Below the pieces are notes generated by a model. The model did not search any database. It was not told the origin of the DNA and saw only the letters and a list, made by a program, of their open reading frames with translations. DNA of 64,000 nt from positions 186,001 to 250,000 of the forward strand of contig CAJPNK010000001.1 of assembly GCA_905372095.1 (NCBI GenBank), written 5' to 3'. Below, in pieces: positions 8,199 through 16,786 of this stretch. The position numbers were made by a program, and so were the translations under genes. How positions within the stretch are numbered: position 1 is the first letter of the stretch; each line of letters opens with the position of its first letter. This stretch comes from Candidatus Saccharimonadota bacterium. GTDB lineage: Bacteria > Patescibacteriota > Saccharimonadia > Saccharimonadales > Saccharimonadaceae.

Positions 8199-9304
8199 TA
8201 CAAATGGTTTCGTTGGGCGATATCTGTGATATAAAAATTGGTCGTACTCCGCCTCGTAAGCAACCGCAATGGTTTAGTGAATCTCATGGTATAAAGTGGG
8301 TTTCAATTAAAGATATGGGGAATACGGGCAAATATATCAGCCAAACGAGTGAGTTTCTGACAGCGGATGCTATCAAGAAATTTAATATCCCAATTATTCC
8401 AGCGGGTACTCTTTTGATGAGCTTTAAGCTAACCGTTGGGAGACTTGGTTTTACAGAATATGACATGTGTTCCAATGAGGCTATAGCTCAATTACCTATA
8501 AAAGGCCCAGATATGGTCGATAAGAATTATCTGTATTACTATCTAAAAAACTTTAATTTTGACTCGCTTAGTTCAACTTCGTCTATAGCTACGGCGGTAA
8601 ATTCAAAAACAGTGAAGAATATATCTGTTAACCTACCGCCACTCGACCGACAAAAGAAAATTGCCAATATCCTCGGCAGTCTTGATGAAAAAATTGAGCT
8701 CAATCGCCGCATGAACGAAACCCTCGAGCAGCTCGGTCAAGCTCTCTTTCGTCATTATTTTGTCGATAATCCTGAGTCTAAAAACTGGAAGAAAAGACCA
8801 CTGGGAGAATTCTTTCCAGTTAAGACGGGTAAAAAGGATGCAAATTTTGGGATCAAGGATGGTAAATTTCCATTCTTCACATGTGCGCAAACAATTTCAC
8901 GCGCGCCTAGTTACTCTTTTGATGGATCGGCTATATTGGTTGCCGGAAATGGGGACTTTAACATTAAGTACTATACGGGTAAATTTGAAGCTTACCAGCG
9001 TACGTATGTATTAATACCCCATAACGAAGAATTGTTAGGATTTTTATACTTTTTAATGAAGAAAGATTTGTCGCTTATTACGGGCGGTTCGCGCGGCTCG
9101 GTAATAAAGTTTATCACAAAAGGAATGATCGAAAATTATCGTGTAGAATTGCCGGATGATAATAATCTTGCTGCTTTTGCGCCAATATTTAGCGAACTAC
9201 TGGCTTTAATATCGCATAATAATGAGCAGGTATATAATTTAATTGCCCTTCGCGATACGCTTTTGCCTCAGTTGATGTCAGGAAAAGTTGGTCAAATAGT
9301 ATGA
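8195..9304 (+). CDS. hsdS: Type I restriction-modification system, specificity (S) subunit
   Basis: 369 aa with the expected two target-recognition domains. The first spans ~1-145 (VSLGDICDIKIGRTPP start). A central conserved helix at ~148-190 includes PPLDRQKKIANILGSLDEKI, followed by TRD2 at ~195-340 and a C-terminal RDTLLPQLMSGK helix. HsdS determines the bipartite recognition sequence and assembles two HsdM. The central helices are GC-richer than the TRDs, as expected where TRDs are exchanged by recombination. ATGA overlaps link it to the KAP and PIN genes. Confidence 0.94.
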   Translation: MIQMVSLGDICDIKIGRTPPRKQPQWFSESHGIKWVSIKDMGNTGKYISQTSEFLTADAIKKFNIPIIPAGTLLMSFKLTVGRLGFTEYDMCSNEAIAQLPIKGPDMVDKNYLYYYLKNFNFDSLSSTSSIATAVNSKTVKNISVNLPPLDRQKKIANILGSLDEKIELNRRMNETLEQLGQALFRHYFVDNPESKNWKKRPLGEFFPVKTGKKDANFGIKDGKFPFFTCAQTISRAPSYSFDGSAILVAGNGDFNIKYYTGKFEAYQRTYVLIPHNEELLGFLYFLMKKDLSLITGGSRGSVIKFITKGMIENYRVELPDDNNLAAFAPIFSELLALISHNNEQVYNLIALRDTLLPQLMSGKVGQIV

Positions 9305-10341
9305 TAAGGCCGATAGTGTTTGTGGATACAAATGTAGTTGAAAACAAGGGGTCCGCTCAGTATTTTTTAGGCGGTCGTTCTGATTTGGAGAAAATAAGCA
9401 GAAGAGCAGACATAGGTTTACCTCGAGTGGTCTACGATGAGATTAGCAGACACATCTGTAAATACCTAATTAACCAAAAGGATAGTCTCCGAAAAAATCC
9501 ACACCGGCATATTCTAAATATAGAAGATTGTGTAATTGACAATATAAACTCCAAACAGCTGGTCGATGATATAGCAAAAGATGAGTCAATTGGATACGAT
9601 ATTATAGACTTAGTTGATGAGAATAAGGCTTACAAAGAAATATACAACCATTCAATTATGGGTACTCCGCCGTTTGAAAAGAGCGGGGATAAGGGGTTTA
9701 AAGACACGCTTATCGCAAAAACAATTGATCAATACGTACTAGCAAATCCTGAGCGTAAAATATTTTTAATGACTCGGGATGATAGGCTAAAAGAGTATTT
9801 CGAAGAAAATGATAGAGTGTTAATCATTGATAATTATGATGATTTCGATAGGGAATATAGTGACGATAAGTTGACAGAAGAGGGAGTGATGGAAAGAGTA
9901 TGGGATTATCTTGCGGAGACTGGTTTGACCGTTTTGATGAATAAGCAGCCTGACGATATATGGTTAAACCATGAAGGGAATATTGTTACATACTTTATTG
10001 ATGAGAATTTATATTTACTAATTGACTCGACTGCGCGCGAACCAATATCATCTATTAGTGAAGATATCAATGAGGCATTAATAAGTTTAGAAGGGGTTAA
10101 CTCGTTTGCTAATGCGCATATTGCAGTCGCTGAGGTTGATGGTGTATTTGATTACTACAATCTACAAAGTATTAAACAAATAGCACACACACTAACTTCA
10201 AATAATCAAATTTATAATATCGGAAAAGATGATGATATTGCTCAATTTGCCGCAAAAGTACTCGAAGTATTGAGGGAAAACGGAGAATTGGAATTGGCGG
10301 GAGATTTAGGAAATATGTATCAATTAAATCAACCAAAATAA
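9301..10341 (+). CDS. PIN-domain-like nuclease with C-terminal extension
   Basis: 346 aa. It opens with FVDTNVVENKG (first PIN acidic residue). Later come a conserved GDKGFKDTLIAKT (~137-149) and FLMTRDDRLKEYF (~158-170), which supply the other acidic residues of a PIN-type RNase site. Residues ~200-346 are an uncharacterised acidic extension. The start overlaps the hsdS stop (ATGA), making it the fifth gene of the operon. PIN proteins are RNases in toxin-antitoxin and defence systems. No separate antitoxin gene is visible, so the RM proteins or KAP ATPase may control it; this is inference. Confidence 0.78.
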   Translation: MIRPIVFVDTNVVENKGSAQYFLGGRSDLEKISRRADIGLPRVVYDEISRHICKYLINQKDSLRKNPHRHILNIEDCVIDNINSKQLVDDIAKDESIGYDIIDLVDENKAYKEIYNHSIMGTPPFEKSGDKGFKDTLIAKTIDQYVLANPERKIFLMTRDDRLKEYFEENDRVLIIDNYDDFDREYSDDKLTEEGVMERVWDYLAETGLTVLMNKQPDDIWLNHEGNIVTYFIDENLYLLIDSTAREPISSISEDINEALISLEGVNSFANAHIAVAEVDGVFDYYNLQSIKQIAHTLTSNNQIYNIGKDDDIAQFAAKVLEVLRENGELELAGDLGNMYQLNQPK

Positions 10342-10356
10342 AATAAATTAATTTGA

Positions 10357-10385
10357 AAAGAGCCGACGACCATACTCGACTCTTT
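10357..10385 (-). terminator. Rho-independent terminator
   Basis: On the minus strand AAAGAGTCGA pairs with TCGGCTCTTT (one G-T wobble) around a 9-nt loop and runs into a T-rich tail. It lies directly after the stop of the minus-strand gene at 10402 and could also stop the hsdM operon from the other side. Confidence 0.65.
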
Positions 10386-10401
10386 CCGACCCATATATCT
10401 A

Positions 10402-11130
10402 TTAATAGTGGTACCTAAATTCAACCACTGGGTCAGTTTGCCACTTCCAGAAGAAAGTAATATCTTCGCCGAGTTGTTGATTTGGTATCTCCATTACTGG
10501 ATTTGTGCCGTCGCCAAAAGGATTAGTGATATTGTAGGTAATATCTTGTGGCTTGATAACCTCGTCTCCCTTGAATAGGGCCGTGAGCGTCAGCGGCACT
10601 CTGCCGCCAGCCATACTAAACGCCGGTAGCGGAGAATAGGCTTTGAATGAATAGTGCTTCACCCCATCTTCACCAGTGACTTCATCAATGACAGCCGATA
10701 ACTGAATCTTGATAGTTGCCTGACCTTGCGGCAACTTCAGTTTTCCAGCCCTAAACTGTTTGGCTATGGACTTTAGCTCTTTGTTAGTATCGTATTGATC
10801 CTCAGACAGACCAATCTTTTGCAAGTATGGCTTGATCCTGGATAGATCGCCTTTTATACGACCCACTTGTGCTATCCGCTCACCATAAGCCTGCTCTCCA
10901 GCTGAGATGACAGCAATTGATGCGCTGAACTTGACCGTTGAGTAGGGTAGGATAAACTCTACCTCGCGCTCTTGGTCGTTGTTGACCGTGAAAACAGTCG
11001 TTATTTCAGCCGAGTCATATGTTCCGCCCATTTGCGATGTTGGCTCGACGACGACAGTCGTGTGTTGTTTTAATATTTGTAGATTGAGGATAGAATCCCC
11101 TAGAGTCAGTTTATCCATAAAACTTCTCAT
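10402..11130 (-). CDS. Hypothetical cytosolic beta-rich protein
   Basis: 242 aa, no signal peptide or membrane segment, no recognised family. The sequence alternates hydrophobic and polar residues as in beta-sandwich proteins (TTVFTVNNDQEREVEFILPY; QATIKIQLSAVIDEV). It ends with a Trp- and aromatic-rich FFWKWQTDPVVEFRYHY. The ATG at 11130 has GGAG 4 nt upstream. A second in-frame ATG lies at 11118. A short inverted repeat (CCAGG/CCTGG) covers the ribosome-site region. It stands alone on the minus strand between the hsdM operon and the LexA-like gene, so it may be an island passenger or part of the defence locus. Confidence 0.65.
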   Translation of the reverse strand: MRSFMDKLTLGDSILNLQILKQHTTVVVEPTSQMGGTYDSAEITTVFTVNNDQEREVEFILPYSTVKFSASIAVISAGEQAYGERIAQVGRIKGDLSRIKPYLQKIGLSEDQYDTNKELKSIAKQFRAGKLKLPQGQATIKIQLSAVIDEVTGEDGVKHYSFKAYSPLPAFSMAGGRVPLTLTALFKGDEVIKPQDITYNITNPFGDGTNPVMEIPNQQLGEDITFFWKWQTDPVVEFRYHY

Positions 11131-11182
11131 CTTTCTCCAGGTCTAAGCCTGGCCTAATATTATTATTTGTGGTAAGATGAGA

Positions 11183-11245
11183 AGCACATATATGACCGCT
11201 AGTCTGTTATGTGCTTGACACCAGTTACCACGCTGGTGTCTTTTT
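11183..11245 (+). ncRNA. Candidate two-hairpin small RNA ending in U5
   Basis: Two perfect 8-bp stems stand back to back: AGCACATA/TATGTGCT (11183-11215) and GACACCAG/CTGGTGTC (11217-11240). TTTTT follows. The second is a good intrinsic terminator, yet no plus-strand gene ends upstream of it, because the neighbour at 11130 points away. TATTAT (11161-11166) could be a -10. A short independent RNA, or a leader ended before the LexA-like gene, is the simplest reading. Identity unknown. Confidence 0.45.
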
Positions 11246-11349
11246 CGAAGTTTACCCTCCGAAAACTCCGCCTTATCTTTATTTTGATGAAGCGTTGATT
11301 TAAGTATATTACGATTATTTAATATATGCAAGTCGTTTGCATTGTAATT

Positions 11350-11378
11350 TGTACAATCTGTGCTTCGTGTGCTACACT
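11350..11378 (+). promoter_or_regulatory. Promoter of the LexA-like gene, leaderless
   Basis: TGTACA (-35-like, 11350-11355), a 17-nt spacer, TACACT (11373-11378), then 7 nt to the ATG at 11386. This supports the start at 11386 over an upstream in-frame ATG at 11326. Confidence 0.5.
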
Positions 11379-11385
11379 TAAAATA

Positions 11386-12027
11386 ATGAATGATATCCAA
11401 GCAAAAGTTTTAGAGATAGCAGAAACAAAAGATTTAGGCTCTATTACCTACTATAGGCTGTCTAAGATGCTGGGTGTCGATCACCCATATCGAGTAAAGT
11501 ATGCCATTGACAAACTTATAGAAAAAGGTTTACTAACCGCTAAATCAGATGGTTCAATAACTAAGGCTATCTCTAGTGGACTAGAAGGGTTGATAAAGAT
11601 TCCATATTATGGAGAGGTGAACTGTGGTGACGCTACGGCACTTGCTGAAGATAGAATTCAAAGCTATTTAGAGATTTCACCTTCCGTTATTGGAGCGGCT
11701 GATGTAAGTAATCTCTTTGCTTTAAAAGCCTCTGGCAATTCTATGAATAAGGCTGACATTGGAGGTAGATCTGTTGATAATGGGGATTATGTTATTGCTC
11801 GAAAGAAAGATAATTACTGTCCAAAGAACGGTGATCATGTTATTTCGATTATTGGCGGAGCGGCAAATCTTAAGAAATTCCGCAAAGATACTAAGAACCG
11901 GCAAATTATTTTAGAATCAGAGTCTACAGAGGGTCTGCCACCTATAGTCATTAGCGAGCAAGATATAAACAATTTGAGCGCGTACAGCATAGCCGCTAAG
12001 GCGGTTGCTGTAGTGAAGATGGCGTAG
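11386..12027 (+). CDS. LexA/UmuD-like S24 self-cleaving repressor
   Basis: 213 aa from the leaderless ATG at 11386. Residues ~1-65 form a winged helix-turn-helix (YYRLSKMLGVDHPYRVKYAIDKL). The C-terminal half is a LexA-type S24 protease: a probable cleavage dipeptide Cys-Gly in EVNCGDATA, the nucleophile Ser in SGNSMNKADI and the catalytic Lys in the NLKKF segment. Cleavage after RecA activation would relieve repression. It sits between the RM operon and hsdR and may time hsdR expression or couple the island to DNA damage. The target operator was not identified. An alternative is a general SOS repressor. Confidence 0.8.
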   Translation: MNDIQAKVLEIAETKDLGSITYYRLSKMLGVDHPYRVKYAIDKLIEKGLLTAKSDGSITKAISSGLEGLIKIPYYGEVNCGDATALAEDRIQSYLEISPSVIGAADVSNLFALKASGNSMNKADIGGRSVDNGDYVIARKKDNYCPKNGDHVISIIGGAANLKKFRKDTKNRQIILESESTEGLPPIVISEQDINNLSAYSIAAKAVAVVKMA

Positions 12028-12044
12028 GGGTTGGGGTTGATTTG

Positions 12045-12053
12045 TGCTACAAT
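12045..12053 (+). promoter_or_regulatory. Extended -10 promoter of hsdR
   Basis: TGC-TACAAT with TACAAT at 12048-12053. The start would be near 12060, giving a ~49-nt AT-rich leader before the ATG at 12109. hsdR thus has its own promoter, separate from hsdM and hsdS. Confidence 0.4.
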
Positions 12054-12108
12054 AGTCCCAAAGTTTGGAAATTATATTTTAATAGTAGAAAATATTGAAT
12101 AAATACGT

Positions 12109-15100
12109 ATGACCGAATCTCAAATCGAACAATACGCGCTTGATATTCTGGCTAATCTCGGCTGGCAAGTTCTACACGGACCAGATATTGGTCCGGATGG
12201 TGCTGCGGTTGAGCGTGAGCTCAGGCAGGTGGTGTTGCCGGAGCGGCTGCGGAGTGCTTTGGTACGTCTCAACCCGCACATTCCAGAATCAGCCTTGAAG
12301 GAGGCGATGCGGCGGTTGACGCAGATTAGTAAACTGAGCTTAGTTGAGAATAATCACGATTTTCATCAGTTGTTGGCAGCGGGCGTGCCGGTGCAATACC
12401 GTACATCAAGTGGCGAATTGAAACACGATATCGTGCGGGTGGTTGATTTTACCTCGCCACACAACAACGATTTTGCGGCGGTCAATCAGCTGACGGTTCT
12501 GCAGGGTGACCATAACCGACGGCCGGATATCGTGCTGTTTGTAAATGGGCTGCCACTGGTGGTGATTGAGCTGAAAAATGTGGCCGATACGAAGGCGGAT
12601 TTGGTAGCGGCGTATCAGCAAATCCAGACGTACAAGCGCGATATTAGCGATTTGTTCCGCTTTAATGAATTATGTGTAACGAGCGACGGACTAGAGGCGG
12701 AGATGGGCACGATAACCAGCCCGCTGGAACGAATGATGCCGTGGAAGACGATTGATGGCGAGAAGGAGGTTGGCAATGTGCCGATGTTGGAAGTGTTGCT
12801 GCGTGGTGTGTGCACGCCTGAGCGCTTGCTGGATGTGGTGCAGAATTTTATCGTATTTGAGCGGAGCGACGGCGACAAATTGATTAAGAAAGTAGCTGCT
12901 TATCATCAATACTGGGTGGTGAATAAGGCGCTGGAACGGACGCTGACAGCTAGTAGTGAACGTGGCGATCAGCGGGCCGGCGTGGTTTGGCATACGCAAG
13001 GGTCGGGCAAGAGCTTGAGCATGGTGTTTTATACTGGCAAGCTGATGAAGTCGCGCGATTTGCATAACCCGACCATCGTGGTGGTGACTGATCGCAATGA
13101 TCTTGACGGTCAATTATTCGGTACGTTTAGCGCCTGTCGCGAGCTCCTGGGGGAAGATCCAAAGCAGGCTGATTCACGCAGTGAACTCAGGAAACTGTTG
13201 CAGCGCCAAGCGGGCGGAATTATCTTCACGACAATTCAGAAATTCTCGCCTGAGGATGACGAGGATAAATTGCCAATTTTGACCGATCGACGCAATGTCA
13301 TCGTGATGGCAGATGAGGCGCACCGTAGCCAATACGGTTTGAAGGCACATGTTCGAGCCAGCGACGCCCAATTGGTGTATGGTTACGCCAAGTATATGCG
13401 CGATGCTTTGCCGGGTGCGAGCTACATTGGCTTTACGGGTACGCCGATTGAAACGGATGATAAGTCAACGCCAGCAGTGTTTGGCGATTATATCGACATT
13501 TATGATGTCGAGCAGGCGGTGAAAGATGGCGCAACGGTGCCGATTTATTATGAGAGTCGGCTGGTTGATTTGAATATGGACGAGGCTACACGGCAGTGGC
13601 TGGATAGGGAAGTTGATGATTTGCTGGAGGGTGAAGAATTGAGTCGTCAGGATGCATTGAAGGCCGAGTATGCACAAAAAGAAGCCATCGTTGGTAATAG
13701 CGAGCGGCTGAATACTATCGCGCTGGACGTCATTGAGCATTTTGAGGCTCGGCAAAGTGTGCTGAGCGGTAAGGGTATGATCGTGACGATGAGTCGCGGT
13801 ATCGCGGCTGATTTGTATGAAAGAATCGTGGCGTATCGGCCAGATTGGCATAGTGATGATGACGCACGCGGCGCGATCAAGGTGATCATCACTGGTAGTG
13901 CTAGTGAACCTGACCATTTGCAGCCGCATATTCGTAATAAACAGCGAATTAAGGCAATCGAAAAGCGCATCAAAGATCCGAATGATCCGCTTGAATTGGT
14001 GATTGTGTGCGACATGTGGCTGACGGGATTTGATGTGCCGAATATGCACACCATGTACCTGGATAAACCGCTCAAAGGGCATAATTTGATGCAAGCGATT
14101 GCCAGGGTAAATCGAGTGTTCCCTGGAAAAACCGGCGGTTTGGTGGTTGACTATCTGGGTGTGGCAGGGGCGCTGCGCGATGCTATTTCTGACTATACGC
14201 AAAGTGGCGGGCAGGGTGCACCGCAGCTTGATATTACTGAAGCTGTGGCACAGATGCAGATGCGTTATGAGGTGGTGCGCGATTTGTTTGACAACTTTGA
14301 TTATCAGCGATATTTTACCACACCAACTAGCCAGCAACTGCAAATTATTTTGGATGCCGAGGAATATATTTTAGGGTTGGAAGACGGTGAAAAGCGGTTG
14401 AAGCAGCATGTTTTGGAACTGAGTAAAGCCTTTGCGCTGGCTATGCCGAGGCCCGAGGCACTAGAAATTCGCGAAGAAGTGGCGTTGTTTCAGGCGGTGA
14501 AAGCCCGGCTGGAGAAAGTGTCCAGCTCAGCGGTAGTGACTGATGCTGAGTACCGAAGTGCGCTAAAACAAATTGTTGATAAAGCGATTGCACCAGTCGG
14601 TGTAGTTGATGTGTTTGAGGCGGCAGGGTTGGAAAAGCCGGAATTATCGATTTTGAGCGATGAGTTTTTGGCCGAAATTCGTCATATGGAGCGCAAGAAT
14701 TTGGCGGTGGAAGCTCTGCAAAAGTTGCTCGCTGATGAAATTAAGCTACGATTTTCGAGAAATTATGCCAAGGATACGAAGTTCTCTGACTTGCTCAATC
14801 AAGCCTTGACGCGGTATAGAAATGGGACGATCGAGGCGGCGCAGGTGATCGAAGAGTTGATCAACATTGGACAGAAAATTCGCCAGACTGTCGAGAACGG
14901 AACGGTTGATGGTCTAAGCGAGGATGAGATTATTTTTTATGATGCGCTGGTTGAAAATGGTAGTGCCCGCGAAGTGCTGGGTGACGCACAACTGCGCGAT
15001 ATCGCAAAAGTATTGTTAGAGCAAGTTCGTCGTGATGCCACGATTGACTGGGCGGAGCGTAAAAATGTTCAGGCAAAATTGAAAGTTAACGTTAAAAAGA

Positions 15101-15240
15101 CTTTGGCAAAATATGGCTACCCGCCAGATCAGCAGGCGTTGGCAACTGACATGGTATTAGAGCAGGCCAAGCGCTATGGTAACGAGTGGAGTCATAAGCG
15201 CGCGGCGTATGACGCTGGCGGAGCGAGTTTGCTGGATTGA
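12109..15240 (+). CDS. hsdR: Type I restriction enzyme, restriction/translocation (R) subunit
   Basis: 1043 aa, a normal HsdR length. The N-terminal PD-(D/E)xK nuclease shows RPDIVLFVNGLPLVVIELKN (~144-163). The SF2 motor follows: Walker A TQGSGKS (~300), ADEAHRSQYG (DEAH box, ~404) and GFTGTPI (~443). The C-terminus is helical for docking on the methylase. It cleaves unmodified DNA after ATP-driven translocation, together with the HsdM2S complex encoded 2-7 kb upstream. Separation from hsdMS by the PIN, minus-strand and LexA-like genes is unusual. Its GC content is clearly higher than that of those neighbours, suggesting that they inserted later or have a separate origin. Confidence 0.95.
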   Translation: MTESQIEQYALDILANLGWQVLHGPDIGPDGAAVERELRQVVLPERLRSALVRLNPHIPESALKEAMRRLTQISKLSLVENNHDFHQLLAAGVPVQYRTSSGELKHDIVRVVDFTSPHNNDFAAVNQLTVLQGDHNRRPDIVLFVNGLPLVVIELKNVADTKADLVAAYQQIQTYKRDISDLFRFNELCVTSDGLEAEMGTITSPLERMMPWKTIDGEKEVGNVPMLEVLLRGVCTPERLLDVVQNFIVFERSDGDKLIKKVAAYHQYWVVNKALERTLTASSERGDQRAGVVWHTQGSGKSLSMVFYTGKLMKSRDLHNPTIVVVTDRNDLDGQLFGTFSACRELLGEDPKQADSRSELRKLLQRQAGGIIFTTIQKFSPEDDEDKLPILTDRRNVIVMADEAHRSQYGLKAHVRASDAQLVYGYAKYMRDALPGASYIGFTGTPIETDDKSTPAVFGDYIDIYDVEQAVKDGATVPIYYESRLVDLNMDEATRQWLDREVDDLLEGEELSRQDALKAEYAQKEAIVGNSERLNTIALDVIEHFEARQSVLSGKGMIVTMSRGIAADLYERIVAYRPDWHSDDDARGAIKVIITGSASEPDHLQPHIRNKQRIKAIEKRIKDPNDPLELVIVCDMWLTGFDVPNMHTMYLDKPLKGHNLMQAIARVNRVFPGKTGGLVVDYLGVAGALRDAISDYTQSGGQGAPQLDITEAVAQMQMRYEVVRDLFDNFDYQRYFTTPTSQQLQIILDAEEYILGLEDGEKRLKQHVLELSKAFALAMPRPEALEIREEVALFQAVKARLEKVSSSAVVTDAEYRSALKQIVDKAIAPVGVVDVFEAAGLEKPELSILSDEFLAEIRHMERKNLAVEALQKLLADEIKLRFSRNYAKDTKFSDLLNQALTRYRNGTIEAAQVIEELINIGQKIRQTVENGTVDGLSEDEIIFYDALVENGSAREVLGDAQLRDIAKVLLEQVRRDATIDWAERKNVQAKLKVNVKKTLAKYGYPPDQQALATDMVLEQAKRYGNEWSHKRAAYDAGGASLLD

Positions 15241-15264
15241 TAAATTAATTATGGTAAATCAGGG

Positions 15265-15270
15265 TACAAT
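15265..15270 (+). promoter_or_regulatory. -10 box, leaderless arrangement
   Basis: TACAAT, then ATGTAT (6 nt), then the ATG at 15277. The same layout, TACAAT plus ATGTGT plus ATG, occurs at 62622. This argues for 15277 over the in-frame ATG at 15271. Confidence 0.5.
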
Positions 15271-15276
15271 ATGTAT

Positions 15277-15879
15277 ATGAGTAAGTCTAAAAATCCTATC
15301 ACCATCGCTCGTGCCGTCATCCGCATCGGCGATGCCGCCAGAAACGCTAAGGATTATAGCTTGCTGGGCGCGCTGCATGAGATGGTGGAGCAATTGTCGC
15401 AGCATGACGTTAAAGACACTGACGTCGATATGGATTTGTTGCTGGAATATGTCGAGGCGGCAGATGGTTGCGACTATTGCCGAGCGGGCGACGGTAAGCC
15501 AAGTGTTGACAAATTGACAACAAAAATCAATCAGCAGCTAGCGCGTCGCGGCCAGGCGCAGGTGGAGGCGAGCGATCAGTCAGTGTTGAAGTTTGAGCCA
15601 GTGGTCCATCTGGTGACGGCGGCGTATGCTAAAAACGAAGATGGCGTGACATCGGGTTTATCGATAGCGCTGGTCGTTAATCAAGATGGTTCGGTAGATC
15701 TGCCGCGCGACCATTTTCTGAATGCAGAACTGCTCGATTATTTCGATGAAAATCGGCCAGTTAATTGGCGCTCGGTCGAGCGTGATTTGCCGTCAAAATT
15801 GCATGGTTACCGCTTGGTGGCAGGTTCGTTAGAAGTGCAGGAGATTTTGCCGCGGGAGCTGGAGGTGATGTCGTTTTAG
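15277..15879 (+). CDS. Hypothetical protein downstream of hsdR
   Basis: 200 aa, soluble, acidic. The N-terminal half is helical (ITIARAVIRIGDAARNAKDY). It contains DGCDYCRAGDG (~62-72), a CxxC that could bind metal or form a disulfide. The C-terminal half looks alpha/beta. No family recognised. The stop overlaps by 4 nt with the stop of the convergent membrane-protein gene at 15876. It has its own leaderless promoter, so it need not belong to the restriction system. Confidence 0.7.
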   Translation: MSKSKNPITIARAVIRIGDAARNAKDYSLLGALHEMVEQLSQHDVKDTDVDMDLLLEYVEAADGCDYCRAGDGKPSVDKLTTKINQQLARRGQAQVEASDQSVLKFEPVVHLVTAAYAKNEDGVTSGLSIALVVNQDGSVDLPRDHFLNAELLDYFDENRPVNWRSVERDLPSKLHGYRLVAGSLEVQEILPRELEVMSF

Positions 15880-16268
15880 TTGGTGTTTGTGTTAAATAAG
15901 AATTTAACAATTATAACACTCAGAGCAAATATTTGAGCAAGATTGCTGCCAATAAATAAAGGTAGGGATATTCCTGTAAAATTTAGAATCCCGAGACCTG
16001 TTAAATAGGTAATCACGCCATCACTTATAATTATTAGCCCAACCAGTACAAGTAGTAAGATACTCCACCATTTTCTAAGTTGTATTGTAACCTGCAACTC
16101 TTGCAACTTAATTTTGGTCATATCACTAGTAGTTTTAGCCTGTTCCTCAGTGGAAATTTCAATAGTAGAGTCGTCTTTAATTTGTCCTGGAACTTTCCCC
16201 AGAGCTTGAAGCATATTCTCTACGTTATCTATATCGCTAGTGGGTTTTTCTTTTTTTCTGCTCATCAT
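15876..16268 (-). CDS. Small two-helix membrane protein paired with an ImmA-like peptidase
   Basis: 130 aa. The N-terminal ~60 residues are polar (RKKEKPTSDIDNVENML...). Two membrane segments follow at ~72-90 (WWSILLLVLVGLIIISDGV) and ~100-124. Its start overlaps the end of the metallopeptidase gene upstream on the same strand, so the two are coupled. Possibly a membrane effector or anchor whose partner is the peptidase. No family recognised. The next start codon, at 16265, would shorten it by one residue. Confidence 0.65.
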   Translation of the reverse strand: MMSRKKEKPTSDIDNVENMLQALGKVPGQIKDDSTIEISTEEQAKTTSDMTKIKLQELQVTIQLRKWWSILLLVLVGLIIISDGVITYLTGLGILNFTGISLPLFIGSNLAQIFALSVIIVKFLFNTNTN

Positions 16269-16768
16269 TTTATTATTCTTAGGTTCATTAGTCTGTAAGT
16301 CATCGCGCTAGAAGAAACTCCGAACCTATCGGCCAATAGTTGGATAGAGCTTTTTAGAAACGGGTATTCTTTTAGTTCTTTTCTAACCATGCTCTCGGGC
16401 ATTAAAAGATTAGCCGCAAAACAATCAGCTTCTTTTTCTTTTTGCTCTTTTATTCCGCTGTATGAATTATTTCGTCGGTATAAACCATACTCGTCGGGTT
16501 GATGTCCTAGAAAATAATGTCCAAGTTCATGCGCGACAGTGTATGTGCGGCGTGCTATGGAGTTATCTACATTTACGTAAATAGTTCTTGTTGTACTGTC
16601 GAAAAACCCCGAGACATCAGTATTGCCTTGTGGCATTTTTCTATACTCAATTGAAATACCCTCTCCATTTGCTATATCAAAAACATTGACAAATGGTTCT
16701 ATTATATAATTATCGGATAGCACTTTTGAAGTTTCTTGTTTAATTCTCTTAAGATCTTCTTTAGTCAT
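16265..16768 (-). CDS. ImmA/IrrE-type zinc metallopeptidase
   Basis: 167 aa, the size of a stand-alone ImmA. The zinc motif H-E-L-G-H is in VAHELGHYFLGHQ (~80-92), and the downstream EKEADCFAANLLMP (~112-125) supplies the third ligand, both classic for the family. Such peptidases cleave phage-type or toxin-antitoxin repressors. No adjacent Xre-type repressor is present. Instead the partner is the membrane protein at 15876. The ribosome site GGAGGG precedes the ATG. Two palindromes lie in the promoter (16787-16813). AT-rich, like the rest of the island. Confidence 0.88.
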   Translation of the reverse strand: MTKEDLKRIKQETSKVLSDNYIIEPFVNVFDIANGEGISIEYRKMPQGNTDVSGFFDSTTRTIYVNVDNSIARRTYTVAHELGHYFLGHQPDEYGLYRRNNSYSGIKEQKEKEADCFAANLLMPESMVRKELKEYPFLKSSIQLLADRFGVSSSAMTYRLMNLRIIK

Positions 16769-16786
16769 ATGCCCTCCGTTTATAAT

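Noticed and set aside
13465..14343. 292-codon minus-strand frame inside hsdR
   Set aside because: It is antisense to the conserved helicase region of hsdR; its product is His/Gln/Arg-rich, as shadow frames are, and it has no ribosome site.
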